In this document: positions 12,201-21,240 of the stretch, piece by piece
Position numbering within the stretch: position 1 is the first letter of the stretch
Layout of the letters: the number at the start of each line of letters is the position of its first letter
Assembly: GCA_009746045.1 (NCBI GenBank)
Contig: RPFO01000933.1
Coordinates: 1-40,674 of the forward strand
Origin: Mesostigma viride
Lineage: Eukaryota; Streptophyta; Mesostigmatophyceae; Mesostigmatales; Mesostigmataceae
Length of the DNA stretch: 40,674 nucleotides
Direction: 5' to 3'
Translations under genes and position numbers: made by a program
Notes under the pieces: model-generated
The model's database searches: none
What the model was told of the DNA's origin: nothing
The model's input: the letters and a program-made list of their open reading frames with translations, nothing else

Positions 12201-14304
12201 GTGTACATGTGAGTGCCGTCGCCCCAAGCGTGCATTTTGTGTGTAAGTGTGTGTGCAGCCGCCCCTTGCGTGCGCGGTGTAGGTACGTGTGTGTGCAGCC
12301 GCCCCAAGCGTGCGCGGTGTATGTACGTGTGTGTGCAGCCGCCCCAAGCGTGCGCGGTGTGTGTACATGTGAGTGCAGCTGCCCCAAGCGTGCGCGGTGT
12401 GTGTACATGTGTGTGCAGTTGCCCCTTGCGTGCGCGGTGGATGTACGTGTGTGTGCATGCCGGCAATTGCGTGCATGGTGTGTGTACGTGTGTGTGCAGC
12501 CGCCCCTTGCGTGCGCGGTGTGTGTACGTGTGTGTGCAGCCGCCCCTTGCGTGCGCGGTGGATGTACATGTGTGTGCAGCCGCCCCTTGCGTGCATGGTG
12601 TATGTCCATGTGTGGGCAGTTGCCCCTTGCGTGCGCGGTGTATGTACATGTTTTTGCACTCGCCCCTTGCGTGCATGGTGTATGTATGTGTGTGTGAAGC
12701 CGCCCCTTGCGTGCGCGGTGGATGTACGTGTGTGTGCAGCCACCCCTTTCGTGCGCGGTGTATGTACATGTGAGTGCCGTCGCCCCAAGCGTGCATTTTG
12801 TGTGTAAGTGTGTGTGCAGCAGCCCCTTGCGTGCGCGGTGTATGTACGTGTGTGTGCAGCCGCCCCGTGGTTGCGCGGTGGATGTACATGTGAGTGGAGC
12901 CGGTCCTTGCGTGCGCGGTGTATGTACGTGTGTGTGCAGCCGCCCCTTGCGTGCGCGGTGTAGGTACGTATGTGTGCAGCCGCCCCTTGCGTGCGCGGTG
13001 TATGTACGTGTGTGTGCAGCCGCCCCAAGCGTGCGCGGTGTGTGTACATGTGAGTGCAGCTGCCCCAAGCGTGCGCGGTGTGTGTACATGTGTGTGCAGT
13101 TGCCCCTTGCGTGCGCGGTGGATGTACGTGTGTGTGCATGCCGGCATTTGCGTGCATGGTGTGTGTACGTGTGTGTGCAGCCGCCCCTTGCGTGCGCGGT
13201 GTGTGTACATGTGAGTGCCGTCGCCCCAAGCGTGCATTTTGTGTGTAAGTGTGTGTGCAGCCGCCCCTTGCGTGCGCGGTGTGTGTACGTGTGTGTGCAC
13301 TCGCCCCTTGCGTGCGCGGTGTATGTACGTGTGTGTGCAGCCGCCCCTTGCGTGCGCGGTGTAGGTACGTGTGTGTGCAGCCGCCCCAAGCGTGCGCGGT
13401 GTATGTATGTGTGTGTGCAGCCGCCCCTTGCGTGCGCGGTGGATGTACGTGTGTGTGCAGCCACCCCTTTCGTGCGCGGTGTATGTACATGTGAGTGCCG
13501 TCGCCCCAAGCGTGCATTTTGTGTGTAAGTGTGTGTGCAGCAGCCCCTTGCGTGCGCGGTGTATGTACGTGTGTGTGCAGCCGCCCCGTGGTTGCGCGGT
13601 GGATGTACATGTGAGTGGAGCCGGTCCTTGCGTGCGCGGTGTATGTACGTGTGTGTGCAGCCGCCCCTTGCGTGCGTGGTGTGTGTACATGTAAGTGCAG
13701 CCGCCCCTTGCGTGCGCGGTGTATGTACGTGTGTGTGCAGCCGTCCCTTGCGTGCGCGGTGTGTGTACGTGTGTGTGCAGCCGCCCCTTGCGTGCATGGT
13801 GAGTGTAAGTGTGTGTGCAGCAGCCCCTTGCGTGCGCAGTGTATGTACGTGTGTGTGCAGCCGCCCCTTGCGTGCGCGGTGTGTGTACTGTGTGTGCATG
13901 CCGGCCCTTGCGTGCATGGTGTGTGTACGTGTGTGTGCAGCCGCCCCTTGCATGGGCGGTGTATGTACAATTGAGTGCAGCCGGCCCTTGCGTGCGCGGT
14001 GGATGTACATGTGTGGGCAGTTGCCCCTTGCGTGCGCGGTGTATGTACATGTGTTTGCACTCGCCCCTTGCGTGCGCGGTGGATGTACATGTGTGTGCAG
14101 CCGAACCTTGCGTGCATGGTGTGTGTACCTGTGCGTGAAGTCGCTCCTTGCGTGCATGGTGTGTGTACGTGTGTGTGCAGCCGCCCCTTGCGTGCATGGT
14201 GTGTGTACGTGTGTGTGCAGTTGCCCCTTGCGTGCGCGGTGTATGTACGTGTGTGTGCAGCCGGCCCTTGCGTGCGCGGTGTGTGTACATGTGAGTGCAG
14301 CCGC
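3297..14304. repeat. 11-kb minisatellite, 40-bp unit, about 275 copies
   Basis: The unit reads TGTATGTACGTGTGTGTGCA followed by GCCGCCCCTTGCGTGCGCGG (20+20 bp). Variants recur: ACATGTGAGTGC, GTAGGTACG, CATCCTTGTCC, GCATGCCGGCAATTG (41-bp units) and CCCTTAATTGCG (AATT inserted). Distinctive variants recur at multiples of about 40 bp. For example CATTTTGTGTGT lies at 8629, 9310, 9751, 10593, 11273, 11993, 12233, 12794, 13235 and 13515, and a 680/681-bp step is repeated, showing higher-order units of 17 monomers. Long stop-free frames span the array on both strands, notably about 2,477 codons on the minus strand (6857-14290). They follow from the unit lacking minus-strand stops and 40 not being a multiple of 3, so I do not call them genes. 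About 31 of 40 bases alternate purine and pyrimidine. Confidence 0.95.
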
Positions 14305-14733
14305 AGTTGTGCTCCCGAGTGGCATCTATCCGCTGGCCGGTAGTCGCCGGCCTGGGCGCCTAGTCAGGTGGGCATCAAAGATTGGTGTCTAGATGCTAGT
14401 CGGTGCCTAAGCAAGGTACGGAAGCCAGTGCGCGCCGGGACGGTCAGAGAACCGTCGCCCTCGGTAGCACAGATCCGCTGAGTGCCGGTAGTCTCGGGTT
14501 AGAGGCTCGAGCATGCACTATCGGGTAGCCTACCGGTAGTCTCGGGTTAGAGGCTCGAGCATGCCTTATCGGTTAGCGCCGCGCCGCTGAGCTCCTTGCG
14601 GCCTGGCCAGCTGCAAGGGTTCAATAGCAATCAGTGGCGGCTGCGGGCTCAGCCTCCCACAATCGGTTCCCCAAACAACAAAAATCCCGTCTCCATCGCC
14701 GGCGTGCTAGCCAGCGGTGAAGGGCATTCAACT
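14305..14733 (+). repeat. Copia-1 5' LTR
   Basis: Identical to 20073-20501 except at 14718, with no gap. It has inverted ends AGTTG...CAACT. Inside is a 48-bp tandem duplication (14485-14532 and 14533 to about 14576) with core CCGGTAGTCTCGGGTTAGAG, whose CTCG...CGAG ends can pair. The DNA just inside the LTR (TGTATTCACAAC) does not begin TGG, so no standard tRNA-3'-end primer site is visible. Confidence 0.9.
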
Positions 14734-14779
14734 TGTATTCACAACAGTCAACATTACCGTTGACCATTTTTCTGGGCTC

Positions 14780-15985
14780 ATGGCGCGTGGCGCGGAGCGA
14801 ACGCCAGCTGCAACCCAGGACCAGGGAACGCAAGCATCAACTCCGGCGGATGGGAGTGGCGCAGCCACCGTGGCGACTGAGCCAGCTGGTGGCTCGGTCA
14901 GCACAGCTCCGGGGCAGCAGTCAGCACCAACTGCCCGGAAAGTTTTCAAGAAAGAAGAGCTGCCAAGTAAGCTGCCAGAAATTCTGACGCCGTCCGCCGT
15001 GGAGGAGTTTATTAACAGCCTGGGCGAGCTCCGGCAGGACTACAACGAACTGTCCGACGCAGTTTTCCTCACCAAGCTGCGCCGGTCAGAGGTATGCAAC
15101 GAGGCTACGGGTAATGCGGACGTGCGAGGGGTCATTATCAACGCCAGCAAAGAGGCGTGGACCTGGCCCGACACAGTGAAGGCCCTGCAAGAGGTGCTCG
15201 ACACCTCAAGCTTTCCTGACGAGGAAAAGGAGGGGCAGGCGCTGGTGCGCAACCTGTCGCTTGACCCCAATTACCTCAGCTCGGACATGGCCAGATTCGC
15301 GGCCCAGGTCCGGAGCAAGGGTGTCTTGAAGCACATGAGTAGCGAATATTTACTCAGCGCAGTTCTGGATGCGCTGGGGCTGACGCCAGAGAGCCGTGCC
15401 AATGTCAAGGCCGGTCTCGGCATGAAAATTGCGCTAGCTTCTTCCGTGGTAGTGGGCACCCCGGACGACCAGAAACGGTTCAACGCAGCCATGGCGCACC
15501 TCCGAGAGATGTTCAAGGACCGGGGCGGCCCCAGGCGTAACAACAAGCTGCCGACAGTTGCTCAGGTAAACCCTGTGCCTGCCTCGACCCCGCCAGCAGC
15601 TTCTCTGTCGGACTTGACCACTCTTGTTACCCAGCTGTCCACGACGGTGGCCGACAACGTGGTGCGAATGTTGGGTGGCAAACGCCGAGCTCGCGGTGGT
15701 CGGCACAACCAGAACGCGTCCAGCAAACGCGGGCCGGGAGGCGGTCAGGGCAAGCAGCCTCGACAGGAGGGCGGCACTGGCAGGCAGCAACAGCAGCAGG
15801 GTGGCGTCCCCAAGGAGAAGGTCGTCTGCGAGCGGTGCACCGGCGTGGGGCACACCGAGGCCAACTGCACGCTGCGGCTGGACCTCGGCAAGGCGACTCG
15901 AGTGTGCCGGCGCTGCTGGGCGGTTCGGCTTCCTGGACACGACCCCAACACATGCCGCGCCCCACGGCCAGCCATGCCCAAGTGA
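14780..15985 (+). CDS. Copia-1 Gag, CCHC zinc-knuckle nucleocapsid protein
   Basis: This 401-residue protein should package the element RNA into virus-like particles in the cytoplasm. The start is the ATG at 14780, 46 bases inside the LTR; an in-frame GTG at 14717 lies within the LTR and is not preferred. Residues 1-50 are Ala/Thr/Gly-rich and look unstructured. Residues about 60-270 form the presumed capsid region. Residues about 300-345 are basic and Gly/Gln-rich (RRARGGRHNQ, then a run of Q). A CX2CX4HX4C zinc knuckle follows (C350, C353, H358, C363), then a second Cys/His cluster C376-X2-C-X7-H-X4-C392. The frame ends at TGA 15983-15985, and pol continues in the same frame with no other stop until 19733. 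No protease motif is present in Gag. Role inferred from motifs and position. Confidence 0.9.
   Translation: MARGAERTPAATQDQGTQASTPADGSGAATVATEPAGGSVSTAPGQQSAPTARKVFKKEELPSKLPEILTPSAVEEFINSLGELRQDYNELSDAVFLTKLRRSEVCNEATGNADVRGVIINASKEAWTWPDTVKALQEVLDTSSFPDEEKEGQALVRNLSLDPNYLSSDMARFAAQVRSKGVLKHMSSEYLLSAVLDALGLTPESRANVKAGLGMKIALASSVVVGTPDDQKRFNAAMAHLREMFKDRGGPRRNNKLPTVAQVNPVPASTPPAASLSDLTTLVTQLSTTVADNVVRMLGGKRRARGGRHNQNASSKRGPGGGQGKQPRQEGGTGRQQQQQGGVPKEKVVCERCTGVGHTEANCTLRLDLGKATRVCRRCWAVRLPGHDPNTCRAPRPAMPK
15983..15985 (+). promoter_or_regulatory. Candidate gag-pol readthrough stop (TGA-C)
   Basis: Gag ends AAG-TGA-CGT and the same frame runs open for 1,249 further codons. A single in-frame stop between gag and pol is the arrangement used by gammaretroviruses. 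UGA followed by C is a known leaky context. Alternatively it is one inactivating mutation in an element that otherwise makes a single polyprotein. Confidence 0.5.
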
Positions 15986-18900
15986 CGTCATAGAGGTGAT
16001 GTGTGTCGCGGTGAGTCGGCTAGGCGTGAGGATGCTGTGCCTTGTAGTCCTAATGTTCCCACGTCAGTGGTTCAGAATGGAAGTGCAAGTGCTGCAGCTG
16101 ATCAGGAGTGCGTGCCCAGCGTGGTCGCAATAGAGCCTGAACACGCCCTTCCGGAGCTCACCCCTTCAGGTGAGATAGTGCCGGCAGATGCCGAGGTAGC
16201 CCCTCACGTAGACGTGGAGTTGGGTCGCCGCCTCAGTAAGGCCTCACTAGAGCACATTGCCGACAGGAATGCACATGCAGAGAGCTTGGCGGGGCAGGTG
16301 CCTAGCATAGAAGGGGATGGCACCACCCCCACGGCCATAGGATTGCGGATGCTTGCTCACCAGATTCACCTTGCGGTGGGTCATGTGGCGGGGCAAACGC
16401 TAGACTGGGCGACTCGGCTTATGGGGGCGCCGGGGTTGAAGGTCGCTCAGGCGGAGTTAGAGGAGTGCCACGCATGCGCAAGTGTCAGGAAGAAGCGTAG
16501 GCGCTGGCATGCTAAGACTCCTTCCCCGTACCGGGGGAGGTTAGTGGGGGATGTCATGCATTTGGAGGAGGGGGACTATTATTTGGTCTTGATGGATCGC
16601 TATACCAAGTTCCTAGCCATCGAGCCCCTGCCAAGCATGGTAGAGGAGTCCTTGTGGCGGGGGCTGCGCATTGCCATGTCTCACTTCTTTCCCATTTCTG
16701 AGGTCATGTTGGACCAACAATTTGATTGCATTGTGGGGCGGGAGGGCTGTGAGATGGTGGTTATTGCTGGGCGGCAGGACCATGGCAACTTGGGGCTGAT
16801 TGATAGGCACATCAGCAGCGTAAAGGGCATGGCAGCCAAGCAGCAGGCCAGCGGGTTAGGATTCAAGCCCGCGGGGCAGCCTTATGCACAACGCGCGCTG
16901 TGGTGCCGCTTGCTCATGGACAAGTACAACAGCCAGGTGCTTTTCAAGCTGCCCCAGGGACTAGGTCTTATTACCGCGCGGGGGCTGCAGTCGGGCATTT
17001 ACCCTCCGGACGTGGCAGACCATTGGGAGGCCCACCTCGCTACCACCGCTGAGGTTAGGCGGCAGTTAGACCGCACCCAGCCTGACTTGTCGCAGGAGTG
17101 GGAGCTGGGGGAGTTGGTCTTGTTTCACAAGGAGAATTCCTTTGGCAAGCGGGGGCAGATGCAAGGGCCAGGCATGGTGGTGGATTTGGACTGGGTGCAT
17201 AGGCGGGTGAAGGTGCACTGGGAGCATAGGGACTATCTCATCCCGTGGGATAAGGTGTATCGGTACAAGGCGTCCGATGCCCAGGTCCAGGCGGCCAAGG
17301 AGCACAGCCGCCAGCTCGGTTGGGATGTGGATAGCCGGCCGGCCAAGCGGGCCCGGCTGGAACCTGTCCTACCCACCCCACTTGGGGTGGCTGTGCATGA
17401 TGCGCTTGTTGCCCACCCCCCTGCAGGCGCCGCGCCGGAGCAAGTCCCCGGGGTCGACGCGGGGGCGCTACCTCAGCCCCTCCCCGCGACCCCAGCAGCG
17501 CCCACCGTGGCGGCGCCGGACACATCGTCAGGCGCGGGCGTGGGCTCCCAGCTGGCCCACGTCCTCCGACAGCTGCTCAAGGCGGACAAGCTCAAGGCGG
17601 CGGCAGCGGGGGGTGCGGCACAAGTCAGCCGCGTCATGCCAGATAAGTGCCCCACGGTTGTGACTGAAGCTCATGATGTTCCCTCTAGGCATATTGCGGC
17701 CATAGATACCATGGCAGGCGTGTCTATCACGAGCCCGGCGGCGGCCGAGGCCTATTACCCTTTGCTGCCCAGTAGTTGGAAGGAGGTTGCGGGGTTTGAC
17801 GGGCAGCGGGCCTATAAGGTGGCTGGGCAGGTGCTCATGCCCATCCTAGGGGTAGATGTCCCTGTGCAAGTGCTAGAGGGTTACAAGGGGATCACCCTCA
17901 TAGGTAACCCTTTTGTTTCCCTCCCCGGGTTTTCTGTGTCAGCCGGCTTGGTGACCCTCGAGGGGGTGGGGAGCATAGGCTTGTACCAATATCACGTAGC
18001 GCTTGCAGCCCTCACGGGCCGGGGTCCCCCCGAGGCTATTAATCACCCTGAGGATTATGCCACTGCAGTAGGGGCCATTCGCGGGGCGGAATATACGGCA
18101 GAGCCGCTGGTAGCCGATGTCACGCAGCCGCAGAAGTGTCACCCCAGCAGTCTTGGCATTTTTCCCTGGAGCATCGCCACTAAATCTCCTGTTAGTTATC
18201 CGCAGTTTAAGGAGGACTGCCGTGACCCTGTCAAGTTCCATAAGTGGCGCGCGGCTTTCTTGCGCGCGCAGCTGGAGTGGGCGATGTATGGGGTGTATGG
18301 GGAGTTGATGGAGGTGCCGCAAGGGGCGGTAAAGCTGAACTTGAAGTTTGTGCTCAAGTATAAGCAGGTCCTCCCCACTGACCCTGTCACATTTCATGTA
18401 CGGCCCTGTGTCACGGAGTTTAGGGGCTCGTCTGAGTTGTCGGAGGAGGAATTGTTTACGCCCGGGCTGTCGCAGACCACTAGCCGGGTGTTAACATCGG
18501 TGTTCTTGGGGCTGTTGGATCGGGGGTTGGACTATGCCATGGCCTGCTCAGATTTTCAGCGGGCCTTTCTCCATAGCGACCCGGCAGTGGCCGAGGAAGT
18601 GTGGCGTGGCACGGTGTATGTGGTCAAGGTCCCTTTGGTGTGGCAGGGGGAGCTGCGGTGTGTGTACTTGCGGCTTCTCCTTGGTGTGGAGGGCCTGCAG
18701 TCTAGCCCCATCATCTTTCGCAAGACGGCTGAACGCATCTTTGCTAGCATGGGGGCGGTGTTTTCCCGCATCGATAGCAACCTCTTTCACATCCACACAC
18801 CCAACCCACACGAGCCCGCGTTCATGCAATGGCATGGGGATGACTGGCGGCTTATTGGACCCCGGGCGTGGGTCCGGCAGTTCATAACCGCTGTGGCCAA

Positions 18901-19735
18901 GCTTTTGCCCACTAGCCGCACGTTGTGGCTGGACCCCGACACCCCCGTCCCTTTCTGTGGCCTAACCTACACTTTGCACCGCACACCGGTTGGCTGGTGC
19001 ATTGACATGGCGGCCAAGCAGGAATACGCCGACAAGCTCGCGCAATCGCTGCCTGAGCGGCTGGATGCGTCCGCGGGACCGCACTTGCGCGGCCAGCTGG
19101 GGTGGCTCGCGGGCACGGTGCGACCCGACCTGTCCATCTACGCGCGTGCGCCCGACGCCGTGCTTGCGGGCATGGGAGCGCAGCATCTTCGGACGCAAGT
19201 CTTGGCGTCACCGGGCCTGCGCGTGTGGGGGGTTGATATCACCCGCCCGGTGGCAATGACCATTTACTCTGACGCGAACCTGGAGTCGCGTACCATCACG
19301 CAGCTGCGCGCGCGGGAGGCGGCCATCTTTTTTCTTGATAGCCCCACTGGGCAGCCCACTATTGTCGACTGGTATAGCCGCATCCATCAGCGGGTAGTGG
19401 TAGACAGCAATCGCGCGGAGTGTCGCGCGTTCATTTCCGCTGTCGACCATGCGTGTTATGTGCAGCATCTTTTGCAATGGATTGCGGATAAGGCCCGCGT
19501 GGCGCTGTCGCTCCGCATGCGGCTGTGCACAGATAGCAAGTCAATAATTGAGTTTCTGAATAACCCGCTCGCCTCCACCACCAAACTAGATTACCTTGTG
19601 TTGGCCGAGTCCGCCACGGTGTTGGATGAGCGGCGGTGGATCCCCGAGAGCGAGAATATTGCCGATGCCTTGACCAAGCCAGCGATGCTGTCGGGGCCTC
19701 AGTACAAGCTGCTGCGGCAGCTCATGATGACATGA
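15986..19735 (+). CDS. Copia-1 Pol: integrase-protease-RT-RNase H polyprotein
   Basis: The frame is open directly after the gag TGA and in phase with it. Residues below count from 16001 (a GTG). Integrase: zinc-binding H123, H128, C156, C159; catalytic D184 and D238; the third acidic position is D268 (GLIDRH), where Glu is normal. Retropepsin-like protease at about 560-660: IDTMAGVS with D569, and LIGNPF as the ILG-like motif. RT of the RVT_2 type: D851 in SDFQRAFL, GVEGLQSSPIIF, and HGDD with D947 and D948. RNase H: D1091 (YSDANL), E1140 (RAEC), D1178 (CTDSKS), then the terminal IADALTKP. Canonical Ty1/copia has protease before integrase; here it lies between integrase and RT. No ATG is favoured near the start (the ATG at 15999 is out of frame), which supports translation by reading through the TGA. 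The frame has no internal break. Confidence 0.92.
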   Translation, partial: RHRGDVCRGESARREDAVPCSPNVPTSVVQNGSASAAADQECVPSVVAIEPEHALPELTPSGEIVPADAEVAPHVDVELGRRLSKASLEHIADRNAHAESLAGQVPSIEGDGTTPTAIGLRMLAHQIHLAVGHVAGQTLDWATRLMGAPGLKVAQAELEECHACASVRKKRRRWHAKTPSPYRGRLVGDVMHLEEGDYYLVLMDRYTKFLAIEPLPSMVEESLWRGLRIAMSHFFPISEVMLDQQFDCIVGREGCEMVVIAGRQDHGNLGLIDRHISSVKGMAAKQQASGLGFKPAGQPYAQRALWCRLLMDKYNSQVLFKLPQGLGLITARGLQSGIYPPDVADHWEAHLATTAEVRRQLDRTQPDLSQEWELGELVLFHKENSFGKRGQMQGPGMVVDLDWVHRRVKVHWEHRDYLIPWDKVYRYKASDAQVQAAKEHSRQLGWDVDSRPAKRARLEPVLPTPLGVAVHDALVAHPPAGAAPEQVPGVDAGALPQPLPATPAAPTVAAPDTSSGAGVGSQLAHVLRQLLKADKLKAAAAGGAAQVSRVMPDKCPTVVTEAHDVPSRHIAAIDTMAGVSITSPAAAEAYYPLLPSSWKEVAGFDGQRAYKVAGQVLMPILGVDVPVQVLEGYKGITLIGNPFVSLPGFSVSAGLVTLEGVGSIGLYQYHVALAALTGRGPPEAINHPEDYATAVGAIRGAEYTAEPLVADVTQPQKCHPSSLGIFPWSIATKSPVSYPQFKEDCRDPVKFHKWRAAFLRAQLEWAMYGVYGELMEVPQGAVKLNLKFVLKYKQVLPTDPVTFHVRPCVTEFRGSSELSEEELFTPGLSQTTSRVLTSVFLGLLDRGLDYAMACSDFQRAFLHSDPAVAEEVWRGTVYVVKVPLVWQGELRCVYLRLLLGVEGLQSSPIIFRKTAERIFASMGAVFSRIDSNLFHIHTPNPHEPAFMQWHGDDWRLIGPRAWVRQFITAVAKLLPTSRTLWLDPDTPVPFCGLTYTLHRTPVGWCIDMAAKQEYADKLAQSLPERLDASAGPHLRGQLGWLAGTVRPDLSIYARAPDAVLAGMGAQHLRTQVLASPGLRVWGVDITRPVAMTIYSDANLESRTITQLRAREAAIFFLDSPTGQPTIVDWYSRIHQRVVVDSNRAECRAFISAVDHACYVQHLLQWIADKARVALSLRMRLCTDSKSIIEFLNNPLASTTKLDYLVLAESATVLDERRWIPESENIADALTKPAMLSGPQYKLLRQLMMT

Positions 19736-20072
19736 GTTTTTTTTACCGTGTGACCTGTCGTCTTTTTGCATGGGAATGGGCGCTTCTTTCATCTGTGAAT
19801 ACATTTCCCTAGACCTGACAGGCGGCCAGTGTGCCTAATAATGATGCATGTGGTGCAGTTGCACCCAAGTAGAAAAGGAGGCCGGGAGCAAAGCCCGGGT
19901 GTTTTTGGCGTGCTCAGATCCCAGCGTAGGGCACCCTCCTTGGGGTTTAGGATTTGGGGACGGTCAGTGTGCCGTTACGTGTTTCTCTACTTGAACGTAC
20001 GTAGGGTCAGTGCTACCCTATTGCCCCTCGCTTTAAATAATTTATGATAATTATTTAAAAAGAAAGTATGGG
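19736..20072 (+). other. Copia-1 3' untranslated region with polypurine tract
   Basis: No coding region. The last bases, about 20057-20072 (AAAAAGAAAGTATGGG), are almost all purine and abut the 3' LTR. This is the position and composition expected of the plus-strand primer (polypurine tract), and it confirms plus-strand orientation. Confidence 0.75.
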
Positions 20073-20501
20073 AGTTGTGCTCCCGAGTGGCATCTATCCG
20101 CTGGCCGGTAGTCGCCGGCCTGGGCGCCTAGTCAGGTGGGCATCAAAGATTGGTGTCTAGATGCTAGTCGGTGCCTAAGCAAGGTACGGAAGCCAGTGCG
20201 CGCCGGGACGGTCAGAGAACCGTCGCCCTCGGTAGCACAGATCCGCTGAGTGCCGGTAGTCTCGGGTTAGAGGCTCGAGCATGCACTATCGGGTAGCCTA
20301 CCGGTAGTCTCGGGTTAGAGGCTCGAGCATGCCTTATCGGTTAGCGCCGCGCCGCTGAGCTCCTTGCGGCCTGGCCAGCTGCAAGGGTTCAATAGCAATC
20401 AGTGGCGGCTGCGGGCTCAGCCTCCCACAATCGGTTCCCCAAACAACAAAAATCCCGTCTCCATCGCCGGCGTGCTAGCCAGCGGCGAAGGGCATTCAAC
20501 T
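20073..20501 (+). repeat. Copia-1 3' LTR
   Basis: Second copy of the 429-bp repeat at 14305-14733, offset 5,768 bases, without gaps; C20486 replaces T14718. It ends CAACT, and the next base enters an open gypsy gag frame. Confidence 0.9.
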
Positions 20502-20502
20502 G

Positions 20503-21240
20503 CTGCGCCAGGGAGCCACCCCGTATCGCGAGTTTCTATCCAAGTTTGAGTCCAGCGCCGCTTACCTGACAGACATGACCTGGTATGAGTACAAGATTCG
20601 GTTCGTTGAGGCACTCAATCCCGAGCTACAGGACGAGGTACTGAAGCACTACGCTGAGGTCCCTTGGGAGGAGTGGGACATCTTGAATATCATGAGGTAT
20701 CTTCTGCAGGTGGCCGATGTGGTGACTCGCGGGCGCGCGCCCTCGGTGCGTCGTTTCTTCAGGCCAGCTCCCCCGCGGCGGGTGAATCAGCTGTACTCCA
20801 CTGAGTTCGCCGGCGAGGAGGAGGAAGACTATATCGACGACCCCGATGATGGCTATGCTGACCAGGGTATCAACGCTATCGACGCCAGCAAGGCGCCTTG
20901 CTTCATGTGCAGTGAGGTGGGACACCTCAAGCGCGACTGCCCCAAGCTCCGGGGCAAGCACACCGGTCGCGGCGCAGGGGAGACTGATCCCAGGTTCTCT
21001 GGCCCGGCATTCGGCAGTCGCCCCGACTCCTCCGGTCCCCGGGACAAGCCCCGCAACGCGGGCGAGCGGGCGGCTCGCCTGCAGCATGCCAGGCAATTCC
21101 CGACCCAGTACCAGCAGCCGCGACCGCCCGCGACCAACTCTACCAAGGGTGTGTTGCGCGCGGTTAACGAGATCGACTCAGGCTCGGCGGCAATCTTCCT
21201 CTTCCGGCCAGACGCAAGCAGTGGCTGGGTACGAGTATGA
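20503..21240 (+). pseudogene. Gypsy Gag, 5'-truncated, with zinc knuckle
   Basis: The frame is open from the LTR junction (reading LLRQGATPYREFLSKF before the first ATG at 20575), so the true N-terminus is lost. Residues downstream (MTWYEYKIRFVEALNPEL) match the general look of the retrotransposon gag domain. An acidic stretch (GEEEEDYIDDPDDG) is followed by a CX2CX4HX4C knuckle, CFMCSEVGHLKRDC, near 20901-20942. A basic, Pro/Gln-rich tail follows. The TGA at 21238-21240 overlaps the ATG of the protease frame (ATGA). Truncated and therefore not functional as it stands. Confidence 0.8.

Larger units (their letters stand above)
14305..20501 (+). mobile_element. Copia-1: near-intact copia-like LTR retrotransposon
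   Basis: This 6.2-kb element has 429-bp LTRs (14305-14733 and 20073-20501) that differ at one position I can find (T14718 against C20486), so it is young. Each LTR begins AGTTG and ends CAACT. Inside are gag (14780-15985), pol in the same frame after a single TGA, and a purine-rich tract before the 3' LTR. Pol order is integrase, protease, RT, RNase H. The left flank is minisatellite DNA, cut within a unit after CAGCCGC. The right flank is the middle of a gypsy gag frame. The flanking five bases are GCCGC and GCTGC, not an exact target duplication. The element is open through both ORFs and may have been mobile recently. Confidence 0.9.

Noticed and set aside
8629-13515. CRISPR array
   Set aside because: Regular 40-bp periodicity has no repeat/spacer alternation; every position of the unit is repeated, and the DNA is eukaryotic.
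6857-14325. Giant minus-strand open frames (2,200-2,480 codons) as protein genes
   Set aside because: They are an automatic result of a stop-free 40-bp tandem unit; all three frames are open together, starts are arbitrary, and no non-repeat domain is attached.
15434-15991. Minus-strand frames opposite gag and pol of Copia-1 (for example 15434-15991)
   Set aside because: Shadows of the GC-rich plus-strand genes; no motifs, while the plus strand shows zinc knuckles and pol motifs.
14305-20501. TG...CA as the Copia-1 LTR ends (14308-14730)
   Set aside because: Both copies also share the extra AGT and ACT outside TG...CA, and Copia-2 ends of the same type are fixed by an exact target duplication, so AGTTG...CAACT is more likely. 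The inner ends remain possible.
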